This document shows positions 33,832-43,147 of a DNA stretch of 64,000 nucleotides, in pieces. The stretch lies in NCBI GenBank assembly GCA_947497245.1, contig CANMFO010000001.1, positions 558,001 through 622,000 on the forward strand, written 5' to 3'. The DNA comes from an uncultured Flavobacteriaceae bacterium. GTDB lineage: Bacteria > Bacteroidota > Bacteroidia > Flavobacteriales > Flavobacteriaceae. Position 1 is the first letter of the stretch. The number at the start of each line of letters is the position of its first letter. Below the pieces are notes generated by a model that was not told the origin of the DNA, made no database searches, and worked only from the letters and a program-made list of their open reading frames with translations. The translations under genes were made by a program, and so were the position numbers.

Positions 33832-34377
33832 TTAACAACCCGTTGATCCAAATGAAACCACCAGTTCCTGGTCCTCTTTTTCGCCTTTGGAATTTTCAGC
33901 CGGTTTCCATTTCCCCGGCGCTTTGGTAATGAGTTCGATCATTGTGTTATCTATTGCAAGGTAGCCCGAAGTTCCGTCCAGTTTAACATTTTCAATGGTC
34001 CCTTTTTTGGTCACCGTAAAAATTAGCTTGAAAGGTTGTAGTTTGTCCATTTGTATGCTGGCCCTGGCTTCTTTACTGTTTTCCTTGAGATATTCCATAA
34101 GCCCATCCTTACCGCCTTCATACTCCGCTTGCTTTTCGGGGACGATGACAAGGTATGGGTTAGGACGATTTTTTTCAAATTGGCTTGGGCCTACATCGTA
34201 GGTAAGATCGGAAAAGATTCTCTTATCAATTTTCCCAGTTACCGGCGTAATGCTAGCAAGACCCCCGTTGACCGATGTTTCTACCGGATCGGTCTTGGAA
34301 TCGTTCCAATCCATAAAACCAAAGGCCCCAAAGCTAAAAGCTGCAAGTGCCACGCACAAAATTATTTTCTTTTTCAT
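33832..34377 (-). CDS. Exported TonB C-terminal-like domain protein, 181 aa
   Basis: An N-terminal hydrophobic segment (IILCVALAAFSFGAFGF) acts as signal or anchor. The C-terminal 100 residues follow the TonB C-domain pattern: a YEGGKDGLMEYLKEN helix, FTVTKKGTIENVKLDGTSGY strands, IELITKAPGKWKPAENSKG and a last strand ELVVSF. Bacteroidota have many such TonB-like proteins, some of them energy couplers to outer-membrane receptors and some with unknown partners. The short linker here makes spanning the periplasm unlikely. It is divergent from the 34513 gene and stands alone. Confidence 0.7.
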   Translation of the reverse strand: MKKKIILCVALAAFSFGAFGFMDWNDSKTDPVETSVNGGLASITPVTGKIDKRIFSDLTYDVGPSQFEKNRPNPYLVIVPEKQAEYEGGKDGLMEYLKENSKEARASIQMDKLQPFKLIFTVTKKGTIENVKLDGTSGYLAIDNTMIELITKAPGKWKPAENSKGEKEDQELVVSFGSTGC

Positions 34378-34512
34378 ATCTGAATTGATTTAGTGATTAA
34401 TTTCTATCAAATCTAACATGGATAGCCGCTTCAATAGGTATATCAAGTGTAAAATGATGTAAATTTTGTGTAAAACATCTTAAACTTTGACAGATATGAA
34501 CAGTTTAGTAGC

Positions 34513-34842
34513 ATGGACCCAAGACAGTTTAAAATAGCTTTGTTCACTTTTGTATGCCTATTGCTGTTTATTTCAAAGAGCAATGCTCAATTTATGCTAG
34601 ACGAAAGACATATAAAAGTATCATTGCGAATGATCGGACATCATGTCCTGCTCGGTTCAGATGAGATAGTATCTTTTGAATATTACCGATCAAAAAGGAA
34701 GATGATCGATATAGAATCCAATTCGAATCTGAATTTGAACTCTACCCGGGAGAACAGGTTAATACAATTAATCAAGTTGTCAAGGAAACAAGTAGAACAG
34801 GAAACTGTAAATATATTTGACGGTATTTGTCCATATTTTTAA
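34513..34842 (+). CDS. Hypothetical exported protein, 109 aa
   Basis: A clear signal peptide (FKIALFTFVCLLLFISKSNAQ) is followed by about 85 residues without a family I recognise. The end looks abrupt, with a polar helical segment followed by DGICPYF, so it may be a truncated relic of a longer protein. It lies upstream of the ABC permease gene on the same strand, with a 156-base gap. Coding is moderately likely on the strength of the signal peptide. Confidence 0.5.
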   Translation: MDPRQFKIALFTFVCLLLFISKSNAQFMLDERHIKVSLRMIGHHVLLGSDEIVSFEYYRSKRKMIDIESNSNLNLNSTRENRLIQLIKLSRKQVEQETVNIFDGICPYF

Positions 34843-34998
34843 CGATTGCAAGTGCTGTCCAACGAATTTTTTGTCATTAACGTATTGATTATAAGTTCAT
34901 TGCAAATTTGGCATGGATATCGTGCCGATAATGTTTTGCAAAACATTAATGGTATACGCAGCGAGCCTCTATCGTATAGCATACAAAACGGATATACC

Positions 34999-37374
34999 AT
35001 GTTACGGAATTATTTTAAGATTGCCTGGAGGAACATTCAAAGGAACAAGGTCTTTTCTTTCTTGAACATAACGGGCATGGCCACTGGTCTCCTGTGTAGT
35101 CTGCTGATCTTCCTTTGGGTATCGGACGAATTGGCAATGGATCGATATCATAAAAATTCCGAAAAACTGTACGCAATTTATGAAAGGGTTTTTTTTGATG
35201 GCAAGATAGATGGCTATCATTATACCCCTGCCCATTTGTATCGCGAGCTAAAATTGAGGTTTCCGGAAGTTGAAAAAGCGAGCCCGACCCTATTCCCCTT
35301 GGTGAAAAATTTTGCCAACGGCTCCAAGGTATTCAAGCAAACGGGAAACTATGTAAGCCCGGACTATTTCCAGATGTTTTCCTATACGTTCATTGAAGGA
35401 AGTGCAGAAACGGCCATGACCGGCCCAAATGACATTGCCATTTCCAGGGAGATGGCAGAATTGTTCTTTGGCAACGCGAAAAGCGCCATCGGAAAGGCAC
35501 TCTCTTACGAAAACACTGATAAATTCCAGGTGTCCGCCGTGTTCGAGGAAGCCGGACCCAGTACCATGAAAAAAAATGATTTCTATCTGCACTGGGACGT
35601 ATATTGTAAAGAAAATACTTGGACGGCGGATTGGACCAACAATGGCCCAAATACGTATATACAGCTAACCGACCTCGCGGATGCCGGTAGTTTGGAACCC
35701 AAGATCAAGAATTTTCTAAGGGATTACAATTCAAATATCGGGGAGAACTTCGATATTGAACTGTACATGCAGCCCTATGGGGATAAATATCTGCACTCCT
35801 ACTTTGAAAATGGCCGGATTACTGGAGGAAAGATTGAAAATGTCCGGATTTTTGGGTTCATTGCATTCTTTATTCTTTTGATAGCGTGCATCAATTTCAT
35901 GAACCTTGCCTCGGCGGGCTCCTTAAAACGCGCCAAGGAAATTGGAATGCGAAAAGTGTTGGGCGCCAAAAAGAGCGGTCTGGTATATCAGTTCCTAGGG
36001 GAGTCCGTCTTGCTCTCCTTGATAAGCACGGTCTTTGCACTCCTATTGTTGGCTTTGGTACTCCCGGTATTCAACCAACTGGCCGAAAAGGAGCTGAGCC
36101 TATTTAATTTGGGCGTGTTCGCTTGGGTGGGAATTGGAGGTATTGCCCTCATTACCGGACTTATATCGGGAAGCTATCCTGCATTTATGCTCTCCTCCTT
36201 TAGTATTATCGGTATATTCAGAAAGAAGACTCAGACCGATCGGAGGTCCCAGTGGGTACGTAAAAGTCTGGTGGTGTTTCAATTTTCCCTTTCGATTATT
36301 TTCATCTGTGGAATGATCATCACTTCGAAACAGATCGATTACATCCAGAACAAAAACCTGGGTTTTGATAGACAAAATCTTTTGGCATTTCCCTTGGAAG
36401 GGGACCTAGTGCCCCGTTACCAAACCTTTAAAAGTCGCGCCCTACAAATTCCCGGGGTAAAGGCCTTGACAGCTGCTTCCGGCACACCCATTGAAATAGG
36501 GGGCCAGACCTTTGAAGTAATATGGCAGGGCAAGGAAAAAGACGACATGACGGCGTTTTGCACCTTTCCGGTTTCCGGGGACTTCCTACGGACGTGGGGG
36601 TGTGAAATTATTGCAGGTCGGGATTTCAGGGACAGGGATTCCGAGAATATTGAGTTTATCCTCAACGAGACGGCGGTCAAGGCCATGGGACTGGAAGACC
36701 CTATAGGCAAACCGTTGAGCCAATGGGGGATGGATGGCCCCATTGTGGGTGTGGTAAAGGACTTCCATTTTAAATCCATGAGGCAATCCATCGAACCTTT
36801 GGTAATTCGAAACGCAGGAAATGCAGGAACCCCTTGGCTTGGGACAGTTCTGGTCAAGATAGATCCAAACAATGTGAAACAGACCACTGCGTCCTTGGAA
36901 TCCCTGCATGGAGAACTGAACCCCGCCTTCCCTTTCCAATACGGTTTTACCGACCAACAGTATGACGAGCTCTACAAAAGTGAGAACATGTTCTTTAAGC
37001 TTTCCCAATATTTCTCCGTCCTGGCCATATTTATTTCCTGTTTGGGCCTGTTTGGCCTTGTCATGTTCACTGCACAACAAAAAGTGAAGGAAATCGGCAT
37101 TCGTAAAGTTCTGGGGGCCTCGGTCCTGGGCATTACCGCTTTGCTGGCGCGGGACTTCCTAAAATTGGTTTTGTTGTCCATAGCCATTGGGAGCCCCATA
37201 GTCTGGTATCTAATGGACCGATGGCTGGCGAATTATGAATATCGGATCGCCATGCCCTGGTGGGCATTTGGAGCGGCCGGAGTATTGGCCGTTGGTATTG
37301 CCCTGTTCACATTAAGTTTTGAATCGGTAAAGGCCGCAAATGCCAATCCCGTTAAAAGTTTACGGACCGAATAG
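34999..37374 (+). CDS. FtsX/MacB-type ABC transporter permease
   Basis: The track frame opens at 34846 with a TTG, but ATG 34999 gives the classic start LRNYFKIAWRNIQRNKVFSFLNITG of this family; the product has 791 residues. It has one N-terminal helix, a MacB-like periplasmic domain, and two FtsX units. The first is FIAFFILLIACINFMNLAS with RAKEIGMRKVLGA (around residues 270-400). The second starts FSVLAIFISCLGLFGLVM with KVKEIGIRKVLGA near the C-terminus. Such permeases work with a separate ATPase, which is not adjacent here, in lipoprotein, peptide or antimicrobial handling. It is not in an operon with the convergent GG-peptide gene. Confidence 0.88.
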   Translation: MLRNYFKIAWRNIQRNKVFSFLNITGMATGLLCSLLIFLWVSDELAMDRYHKNSEKLYAIYERVFFDGKIDGYHYTPAHLYRELKLRFPEVEKASPTLFPLVKNFANGSKVFKQTGNYVSPDYFQMFSYTFIEGSAETAMTGPNDIAISREMAELFFGNAKSAIGKALSYENTDKFQVSAVFEEAGPSTMKKNDFYLHWDVYCKENTWTADWTNNGPNTYIQLTDLADAGSLEPKIKNFLRDYNSNIGENFDIELYMQPYGDKYLHSYFENGRITGGKIENVRIFGFIAFFILLIACINFMNLASAGSLKRAKEIGMRKVLGAKKSGLVYQFLGESVLLSLISTVFALLLLALVLPVFNQLAEKELSLFNLGVFAWVGIGGIALITGLISGSYPAFMLSSFSIIGIFRKKTQTDRRSQWVRKSLVVFQFSLSIIFICGMIITSKQIDYIQNKNLGFDRQNLLAFPLEGDLVPRYQTFKSRALQIPGVKALTAASGTPIEIGGQTFEVIWQGKEKDDMTAFCTFPVSGDFLRTWGCEIIAGRDFRDRDSENIEFILNETAVKAMGLEDPIGKPLSQWGMDGPIVGVVKDFHFKSMRQSIEPLVIRNAGNAGTPWLGTVLVKIDPNNVKQTTASLESLHGELNPAFPFQYGFTDQQYDELYKSENMFFKLSQYFSVLAIFISCLGLFGLVMFTAQQKVKEIGIRKVLGASVLGITALLARDFLKLVLLSIAIGSPIVWYLMDRWLANYEYRIAMPWWAFGAAGVLAVGIALFTLSFESVKAANANPVKSLRTE

Positions 37375-37476
37375 TCCTTTAAAACGCTCGTTTAGGGAAC
37401 GGCGTACTGCAACATTTGGCCTAGCACCGATGTCCCCGTTTTTTGGCTCTTTTGTTTGTCCCGGTAGATTTCAGTT

Positions 37477-37545
37477 TTAAGGGGTCGGGATTTATCGGTA
37501 AATGTTCAAAATCCAACCTTCCTAAACATTTACCGATACCCTTAA
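37477..37545. terminator. Long stem-loop between convergent genes
   Basis: TATCGGTAAATGTT (37493-37506) is perfectly complementary to AACATTTACCGATA (37525-37538), and outer arms TTAAGGG (37477-37483) and CCCTTAA (37539-37545) extend the pairing. It lies between the permease stop and the GG-peptide stop, so a bidirectional terminator is the simplest reading, although no long T tract follows. Confidence 0.55.
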
Positions 37546-37554
37546 GTTTGTAAA

Positions 37555-37746
37555 TTAATTGATACACACTCCATTTACACAACTGGGAGGACTATATGGA
37601 TGATTGCATACAGAGACCCACCAGGGATGGCAACAGTTGCCCGATACAAATAGTTGTGCGCATTTTACCGCTGAGCCACCAAGAATATGTTTCTGTTCCT
37701 TTTTGTTAAGGAGTTTCGCTCCTTTTAGATTTTTAAGCTTTTTCAT
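37555..37746 (-). CDS. Double-glycine-leader, cysteine-rich secreted peptide (bacteriocin-like)
   Basis: A 63-residue prepeptide. The first 24 residues are a lysine-rich leader ending KKEQKHILGG, the cleavage signature of C39-peptidase ABC exporters. The 39-residue core has six cysteines (C29, C38, C39, C47, C56, C61), two tryptophans and several prolines, which would suit three disulfides. Many Bacteroidota make GG-leader peptides of this kind; some are bacteriocins, others signals. No immunity or C39 exporter gene is adjacent. A LytTR regulator is encoded just upstream on the same strand and may control it. The 37747-38061 gap between them holds its promoter, which I could not pinpoint, and a hairpin at 38019-38044. 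Confidence 0.75.
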   Translation of the reverse strand: MKKLKNLKGAKLLNKKEQKHILGGSAVKCAQLFVSGNCCHPWWVSVCNHPYSPPSCVNGVCIN

Positions 37747-38018
37747 TTTAAATACACTTTAATTAATATTCCTTGAACACTTAAGGACACTCAAGGCGTA
37801 TGTCCCTAATAAGATCTGAGTTGGTTTATTTTGTTCCATTTGGTCAGCTGGGGTATGGAAAAAATCGATAGGGGCCCGACGAAAATATGGAATACCCTAT
37901 TTGGTGTTCTCTAGGGAATTCCCCGCGGTTTATATAAAGTCGTGGTAAAACAGGTACCATGCCCTAAATTAGGCCATTGAATAGGAAGGTACTAGGCAAA
38001 TCTGATAAGCGGCCGTAT

Positions 38019-38044
38019 AAAAAGTAGGAATAGGACTACTTTTT
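38019..38044 (-). terminator. Hairpin after the LytTR regulator
   Basis: AAAAAGTAG and CTACTTTTT form a 9-bp stem around an 8-base loop, starting 18 bases after the LytTR stop. Read on the minus strand, it ends in T-rich sequence, as an intrinsic terminator would. Confidence 0.5.
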
Positions 38045-38061
38045 GTATAAGCGGAATGTAT

Positions 38062-38727
38062 TTAGGACAAATGGTCAATAAGTCTTTTTAAATTGTCCTT
38101 GTTTCTACGTGAAACCATTATTTTTTCATTGTTGGTCAACACAATGGTCTCTTTTTTGTATATAGCTGTTATGTGACCGACGTTCACTAAAACGGACCTA
38201 TTGATTCTAAAAAAACCGTGGTCCTGAAATAGTGAGTCATAGTATTTAATGGGGTTCGTGACCAGGTATTTTTTGTCCTTTAAGTAAAACAAGGTATAGT
38301 TGCCCTCAGCAACACATTTAATAATGTCATCCGTTTTTACAGCGATGTGCACTCCACCGGTGGGAAGCAGTATTTTTGGGTTAAGGCCGGTCGGGGAACT
38401 GGATCTTGTTTTTTTATTGTTGCCCGGTGCTGACAAAGAGGATAGGGCCAAATGCTCGGATGATGGATGCAGGGGTTCACCTAAACCCACCGTGAAGAAA
38501 ATTCGAAAACGGAGATGGGAAACTTTTTTCAAAGCGGTACAGGCATCACCATCTTTTAGTGAAAAGCAGGTAAATACAATATCTGGCTGCACTTCTTTTA
38601 TTAGTTCAATACCTCTTTTTATAGTGTTTGCGTGTCTTAAAGCATGAATGCGACGGAAGGATTCCTGTAGAAGTTTTGTTAATCTGTCCAAGCAATGAAT
38701 GTCCTTCTCAAGGATCACAATTTTCAT
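38062..38727 (-). CDS. LytTR-family regulator with degenerate receiver
   Basis: A 221-residue regulator. Residues 1-85 have receiver-like length and layout (KIVILEKDIHCLDRL, QPDIVFTCFSLKDGDA), but the phospho-acceptor aspartate position is C54, and the first acidic pair is reduced to EKD. The linker is unusual, rich in Ser and basic residues. The C-terminal LytTR DNA-binding domain (about 125-218) is well kept: IIKCVAEGNYTLFYL, FFRINRSVLVNVGHI and ETIVLTNNEKIMVSRR. No histidine kinase is adjacent. It probably binds DNA without classic phosphorylation. The downstream GG-peptide gene on the same strand is an obvious target candidate, since LytTR proteins often control bacteriocins. Confidence 0.85.
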   Translation of the reverse strand: MKIVILEKDIHCLDRLTKLLQESFRRIHALRHANTIKRGIELIKEVQPDIVFTCFSLKDGDACTALKKVSHLRFRIFFTVGLGEPLHPSSEHLALSSLSAPGNNKKTRSSSPTGLNPKILLPTGGVHIAVKTDDIIKCVAEGNYTLFYLKDKKYLVTNPIKYYDSLFQDHGFFRINRSVLVNVGHITAIYKKETIVLTNNEKIMVSRRNKDNLKRLIDHLS

Positions 38728-39057
38728 ATAAGTAGGATAAAGATTACTTAAATTGAACTAAAAATACTAAGTTATTTTTAGTTTGCTGTGGTTTCATGAC
38801 AGGATTATATTTTAAGTGCTATCAACTCAATCTTAAACAGGGGCACCCCATTGCTGTTTTTATTTCACGATATTTTGGATGAACCGTTTGACCACGCCCA
38901 TAAAAATGCATGGCGACTCCGCTTTGGGGTAGCGGATTAAGCCATTGTGGTTGGTGTCAATGTTATTTTGTGATGGATTGGCTTACCTCCAATCTGTACG
39001 TATCGGACAACATCACAGCAGTCTAGGCCGCCGTGCAGTATTTCTCCTAACGCGCCC
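38728..39057. other. Intergenic gap, no gene seen
   Basis: The gap upstream of the LytTR gene and downstream of the methyltransferase has no convincing frame. The AT-rich half next to the regulator is probably its promoter. Confidence 0.5.
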
Positions 39058-39972
39058 TTATTTTTTCCGTAACCACAGATTGCCCCCCGTGTTCTTATAG
39101 GTCAAAGGCATTTCGGCAAAGGCGGAGGTATGGCAGGTATGCATAAAGTCCGAAAATACTAGAACCTCAAAATCTTGATTGTAGCTCAAAAAAGCCCGGA
39201 GTAGATAGATCTCGTTCCAGTTGCGGCCTTCATATGCCCACTCCTTTGGATATTCAAAAGGGAAAAAAATATCGTGGACATGGATGATGGCCCCCGAGAC
39301 GAGATGGGGCAACACGGTAAAAAGCTCATAATTTACGTCGCTTCCGGTTTTCGATACATGGCTGCTATCGATAAACAATATATCATTGGCTTCCAATTTT
39401 TCAAATTCCTTCAAAGGTACCGCCTGTACTCCGGTGTCCAATACCGTGCAGTTTTGCCGGTCATTTGCCTTAAAAAGGCTGAACAGGAGTTTTGGATAGG
39501 GTTCAATAAACGTCAGTTCCATATCGGGCGCGAACTTTTCCCGGGTATCCAGCATCACGGCCGAGGAATAGCCCGATCCTATCTCAATGATCCGCTTGGG
39601 ACAGAAGTGCCGGATCATGGAGTAGAGCACTATGGAATCCGTATAGGAATAGGTGCCGTTGTTGTAGCAATATCTGTTCTCCTGGGATTTCTCGACAGTG
39701 AAGGGCAGTTCGGCGTAATATCCTGAAAGTGTTTTGAGCAGGGCCCGCTGCTGCTCCGGTTGTAGAACGATTCCCGCTATGTTGTCCGGGCCATTTTTTG
39801 GCCAGAGGTCATTCCCAAATCTATCCAGATCGATTTTGGAAACTATGGGGGAGTAGAAGTGGCCATGGCGAAACTTGCTAAGGGGCCTTAGCGCATTGAA
39901 TTTAAGCAAAGTCCTGATTCCGTTAAGGAGAAATTTTATGAACAACCCCTTTTTCAGGCCCATGCGATTCAT
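39058..39972 (-). CDS. Class I SAM-dependent methyltransferase
   Basis: A 304-residue protein with the methyltransferase motif I RIIEIGSGYSSAVMLD near residue 137, then ELTFIEPYPKLL and the acidic DILFIDSSHVSKTGSDV, followed by IIHVHDIFFPFEYPKEW. This is the Methyltransf_24-type pattern with an aspartate/histidine-rich pocket, found in enzymes acting on sugars or small molecules. The N-terminal 60 residues are basic and do not form a signal peptide. There is no pathway context in the neighbours, so the substrate is unknown. A second ATG three codons in is also possible as start. Confidence 0.82.
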   Translation of the reverse strand: MNRMGLKKGLFIKFLLNGIRTLLKFNALRPLSKFRHGHFYSPIVSKIDLDRFGNDLWPKNGPDNIAGIVLQPEQQRALLKTLSGYYAELPFTVEKSQENRYCYNNGTYSYTDSIVLYSMIRHFCPKRIIEIGSGYSSAVMLDTREKFAPDMELTFIEPYPKLLFSLFKANDRQNCTVLDTGVQAVPLKEFEKLEANDILFIDSSHVSKTGSDVNYELFTVLPHLVSGAIIHVHDIFFPFEYPKEWAYEGRNWNEIYLLRAFLSYNQDFEVLVFSDFMHTCHTSAFAEMPLTYKNTGGNLWLRKK

Positions 39973-40200
39973 TTGCTCAGCGCATAATGGCCGAATTGGT
40001 TAAGAATTTTCAAAGCCCCAAATGTAAGGCTTTTTGTACAAATCCGATATGGGGACACTATTCGGACGATTTAATTTTGGAGTCTTGAGCGCTACAATGG
40101 CCGGACCTTATCAAATAAAGATTTTTCTTGTCCCAACACCGCAAAAGAGCCATCTATCGGCCAGGGGGTAAGGCCCTGGCCATTGCGATCGGGACACACC

Positions 40201-41508
40201 TCAGTGTTTTGGAAGATATCCTTCAAATCCGATCCATTTGCTATCGTCCTGCCGGTAGGTTATGGGTTTGGGGTGTAACCAATCGACCAAGGTGTCCTTA
40301 AGGGCATAGGCGAAAAAGTGGTTTCCCGCAGGCGTGTAGTGGCCATTGAAATAACGGCCCATATAGTCATCCAGCGTCAGCTTGAAATTTTTAAAGTCTT
40401 CCAGGTGCACCGTGTTCATATCAAAAAACCGGTATCCGTTGGATTGGATGAAATCAACGACTTCCTGATCATAACGGGGCTCTCCCCGTACCATCGATTT
40501 AAATACCCCATAAGGGTCAAAATGGATCAGGAGGAGTTCCTTGCCCTGTTCCTTGCAAAATGCATCGGTATGCCTTAGAATATACTTTGTGGCCTCAAAA
40601 GCGTACTTGTTCTTCAATGCTGTTGCCGTGGCCATCATTTTCCCGGGGGTGGAAAAATCCATTTCGGGCCGTTCCAATATATGGGCCAGCTTTTTTAACC
40701 CCTTGACATCGACATCCGAATTTACCATGTCGTGACTCAGCAAGTGCAACTGCACCATCAGGTCATCTTTTAGGTTCTCGTACATAAAATCCGGATCCGC
40801 CATTTTGTACAGATCTTCCTTGACCGCAATTCTGTTTTCCTTTTCGACCAGTTCTCCAGTCTGTAGGTCCATCTCAATATTGGACCAGAAGTTGCCGTGG
40901 AACATATACCCGCCGTAATCGTTCCAATGTTTGTAATACGTGGCATACCGGCACCTGAAAACACTTCTCATATAGTCGTCCCCCCACATGTACAGAATTA
41001 CATATTTGGAATCCTTATCCACTTTTTCCCGCCTTTTTAGCCTTCTGTATGCTTGGTACACACCAAATCCGCCCATACCAAAATTGTGTATGGGTTCTCC
41101 CAAATGGCCTGCCAAATATTCCTGCCAGGTCTCCGCGTCGCTAACTTGGTGACAATGTGTAAAACTATCCCCGTACGTATTGATCCGGCACGGCTTGTCC
41201 CTATAAACGGCATTGGTGCGTTTGCCATCGTTCATGACGGTGGACAAGGTAAAGCTCTTGTCTATGCCATCGTGCGGCATATAGTTTCCCAAAATATAGC
41301 CGACCTCCGGATCGAACTGGGCCCAGGAATTTTCATGGAGAAAAATATCGAGCTCTTCTTTGGGGACCGCACTTTTTCTAAGGTATTCCTCATAGGATTT
41401 CGCCTTGTCCTTTTTGCCGCCACCATGAAGAAGGTCCGGAAATAAAGGGGTACTGCCCAAGGTGATGGCTCCAAGAGCATTTGATTTAATAAATTTTCGT
41501 CTTTCCAT
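40201..41508 (-). CDS. SGNH-type hydrolase with Tat-like signal
   Basis: Starting at ATG 41508 (residue 21 of the track frame) the protein begins ERRKFIKSNALGAITLG, a twin-arginine-type signal, so it should be exported folded. It has 435 residues. SGNH blocks are visible: INTYGDSFTHCH with the nucleophile serine, FGMGGFGVYQAYRR with the glycine block, and near the end GHYTPAGNHFFAYAL with the catalytic histidine. Relatives deacylate sugars or lipids outside the cytoplasm. Substrate unknown. It has no operon partners: a divergent lipoprotein gene lies upstream, across a 493-base gap. Confidence 0.75.
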   Translation of the reverse strand: MERRKFIKSNALGAITLGSTPLFPDLLHGGGKKDKAKSYEEYLRKSAVPKEELDIFLHENSWAQFDPEVGYILGNYMPHDGIDKSFTLSTVMNDGKRTNAVYRDKPCRINTYGDSFTHCHQVSDAETWQEYLAGHLGEPIHNFGMGGFGVYQAYRRLKRREKVDKDSKYVILYMWGDDYMRSVFRCRYATYYKHWNDYGGYMFHGNFWSNIEMDLQTGELVEKENRIAVKEDLYKMADPDFMYENLKDDLMVQLHLLSHDMVNSDVDVKGLKKLAHILERPEMDFSTPGKMMATATALKNKYAFEATKYILRHTDAFCKEQGKELLLIHFDPYGVFKSMVRGEPRYDQEVVDFIQSNGYRFFDMNTVHLEDFKNFKLTLDDYMGRYFNGHYTPAGNHFFAYALKDTLVDWLHPKPITYRQDDSKWIGFEGYLPKH

Positions 41509-42001
41509 AGGTTTCAAATTGAACGGAAAATAATCTTGCCTGAAATTGGACCAGGCCCCTAACCGCACTTAAATATAGCAAGAACTTAGCATACGGCCTT
41601 ACCGCACCGGGAACCTTCGGGTCCGTGTTTCTTGGCCCGTATCTTTTTGGGGACGTACCGATTGCTGCGGAAGTGCACTGTCAGGATCGGCACGACAACC
41701 CTTCCATTTTGTCCGGCCAAATAAGGGGCATTGATCAAAAAAGATCAAAAAACGAAATGGGGAAGCGGCCGCGTGCACCAGATGTTCAATGCCCCCCAAA
41801 GGGCTTGCACCAGTTCCTTTTCCGGCGTTAAATCGATCGGGGAAATCATGCAAGATATGGAATGGGCGGTCCTATGGCCTAGGATAATAGCCATAATATC
41901 ACTATATTCAAAATCGGCCGTAGCAGGCAACGGTTCCCCAATTTTACCCGTTCCGACGATTTGGATTGAAATAGATGGCCAACCACTTCAATAATAAAGA
42001 C
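41509..42001. other. Intergenic gap, no gene seen
   Basis: Several overlapping frames of 60-87 codons on both strands here show no family pattern, signal peptide or clear start. The stretch separates two divergent genes and should hold both promoters. Confidence 0.5.
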
Positions 42002-43147
42002 ATGGTTCAAGGACCTTGCAAGAAACTGGTCAAAGCATTTCTTTTGCTTTTGACAGGACTTTTTATGGGCTGCAGCACGGACAGTTCGCCGGATGGTGGG
42101 GAGTCTAACTTCCCAGGAGGGGATGGCGGCCCGTCAGGCTCCGAATCCAATCTGCCAGAAGGCAAAGTTTCCTTTGATATCCATCCGGTCGACTTGTCCG
42201 GAATACTAATGTTCGAGCCAATGGGGTCTATGGGTACCTTTCCCAAGGATCATGGCGGCTTTCACCACAACCAGGTCGGCGATTCCGAGCCCAGCATAAG
42301 GATATATGCCTTGGCGGACGGTTATATTACATCTTTGGGCAGATCCGTGGAGGATTATTGGGTCCAAGTACGGTACAGTACAACGATAAGCGTAAAACTC
42401 GGACATGTGGGCCGATTTGAAAAGGCCGTTTTGGACGCAGTGGGGCCATTGGCGGAGGGGCAGGTCAAGAATATGAGTATAGCGGTCAAAAAAGGGCAGG
42501 TTATTGGATATATGTCCTCCCTTGGCGCCCTTGACATGGGCCTGCACGACCTAGAGCGCAAGAATGTGTTTTGTTATCCGGAATTGTTTGGGTTTGAAGT
42601 ACAATATGCGTCTGATATATTCGACTACTTTGATGAACCCGTAAGATCCGAATTGTTGGAAAAGGCAATCAGGGTGCAAGCTCCCCGCGGGGGGAAGGTG
42701 GACTTTGATGTAAAAGGGACCTTGGCCGGAAACTGGTTTCAGCCCGGGGGTACCATGGAAGCGTTTGAGACCCATTTTGCGATTGGTTACGATTACCTGC
42801 ACCCACATCGCGTAATACTGTACAACGGCTATGCGGAATTTGCGGAAAACAACACTTCATACAATCAGGTCTGGGTCAGGAACAACGTGCCTTTGCCCGA
42901 GACCGTGGATTTTGGGGACGGTATGGTCAAATATGAGATGATTCCAAAGCTTGGGTGGCGAAGGGACGATGGCATAAACTTTACGTTGGATAACTTGGAA
43001 AACGTCGACAATGCCACTTCGATCGGTGTCGTCCTTTTTGAAATGTTGGACAATGAAACCATGCAGGTGGAATATTTCCCTGGCCAATTGGCGGATGCGG
43101 TCAACGAATTCAGTGGAAACCAGCGTATCTATGTGCGTAAACCCTAA
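42002..43147 (+). CDS. Lipoprotein with degenerate M23/LytM-like fold
   Basis: ATG 42002 gives a lipoprotein signal with lipobox LFMGC, so the protein should be membrane-bound via a cysteine, followed by a Ser/Gly-rich spacer. Residues about 100-190 follow the LytM/M23 hairpin order: YALADGYITSLG, YWVQVRYSTTISVKLGHVG, VKKGQVIGYMSSLGALDMGLHD. The paired zinc ligands of active endopeptidases are not all present, so it is more likely a non-catalytic, perhaps glycan-binding, relative. The C-terminal 150 residues are not recognised. It has 381 residues and stands alone on its strand. Confidence 0.55.
   Translation: MVQGPCKKLVKAFLLLLTGLFMGCSTDSSPDGGESNFPGGDGGPSGSESNLPEGKVSFDIHPVDLSGILMFEPMGSMGTFPKDHGGFHHNQVGDSEPSIRIYALADGYITSLGRSVEDYWVQVRYSTTISVKLGHVGRFEKAVLDAVGPLAEGQVKNMSIAVKKGQVIGYMSSLGALDMGLHDLERKNVFCYPELFGFEVQYASDIFDYFDEPVRSELLEKAIRVQAPRGGKVDFDVKGTLAGNWFQPGGTMEAFETHFAIGYDYLHPHRVILYNGYAEFAENNTSYNQVWVRNNVPLPETVDFGDGMVKYEMIPKLGWRRDDGINFTLDNLENVDNATSIGVVLFEMLDNETMQVEYFPGQLADAVNEFSGNQRIYVRKP

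Noticed and set aside
34846-34998. Upstream extension of the FtsX-type permease by 51 codons
   Set aside because: It starts at TTG and adds sequence not expected before the conserved LRNYFKIAWRNI start of this family; ATG 34999 is better.
41599-41994. Overlapping 60-87 codon ORFs in the gap before the M23-like lipoprotein
   Set aside because: Frames on both strands overlap each other, have no signal peptide or domain pattern and no start context better than chance.
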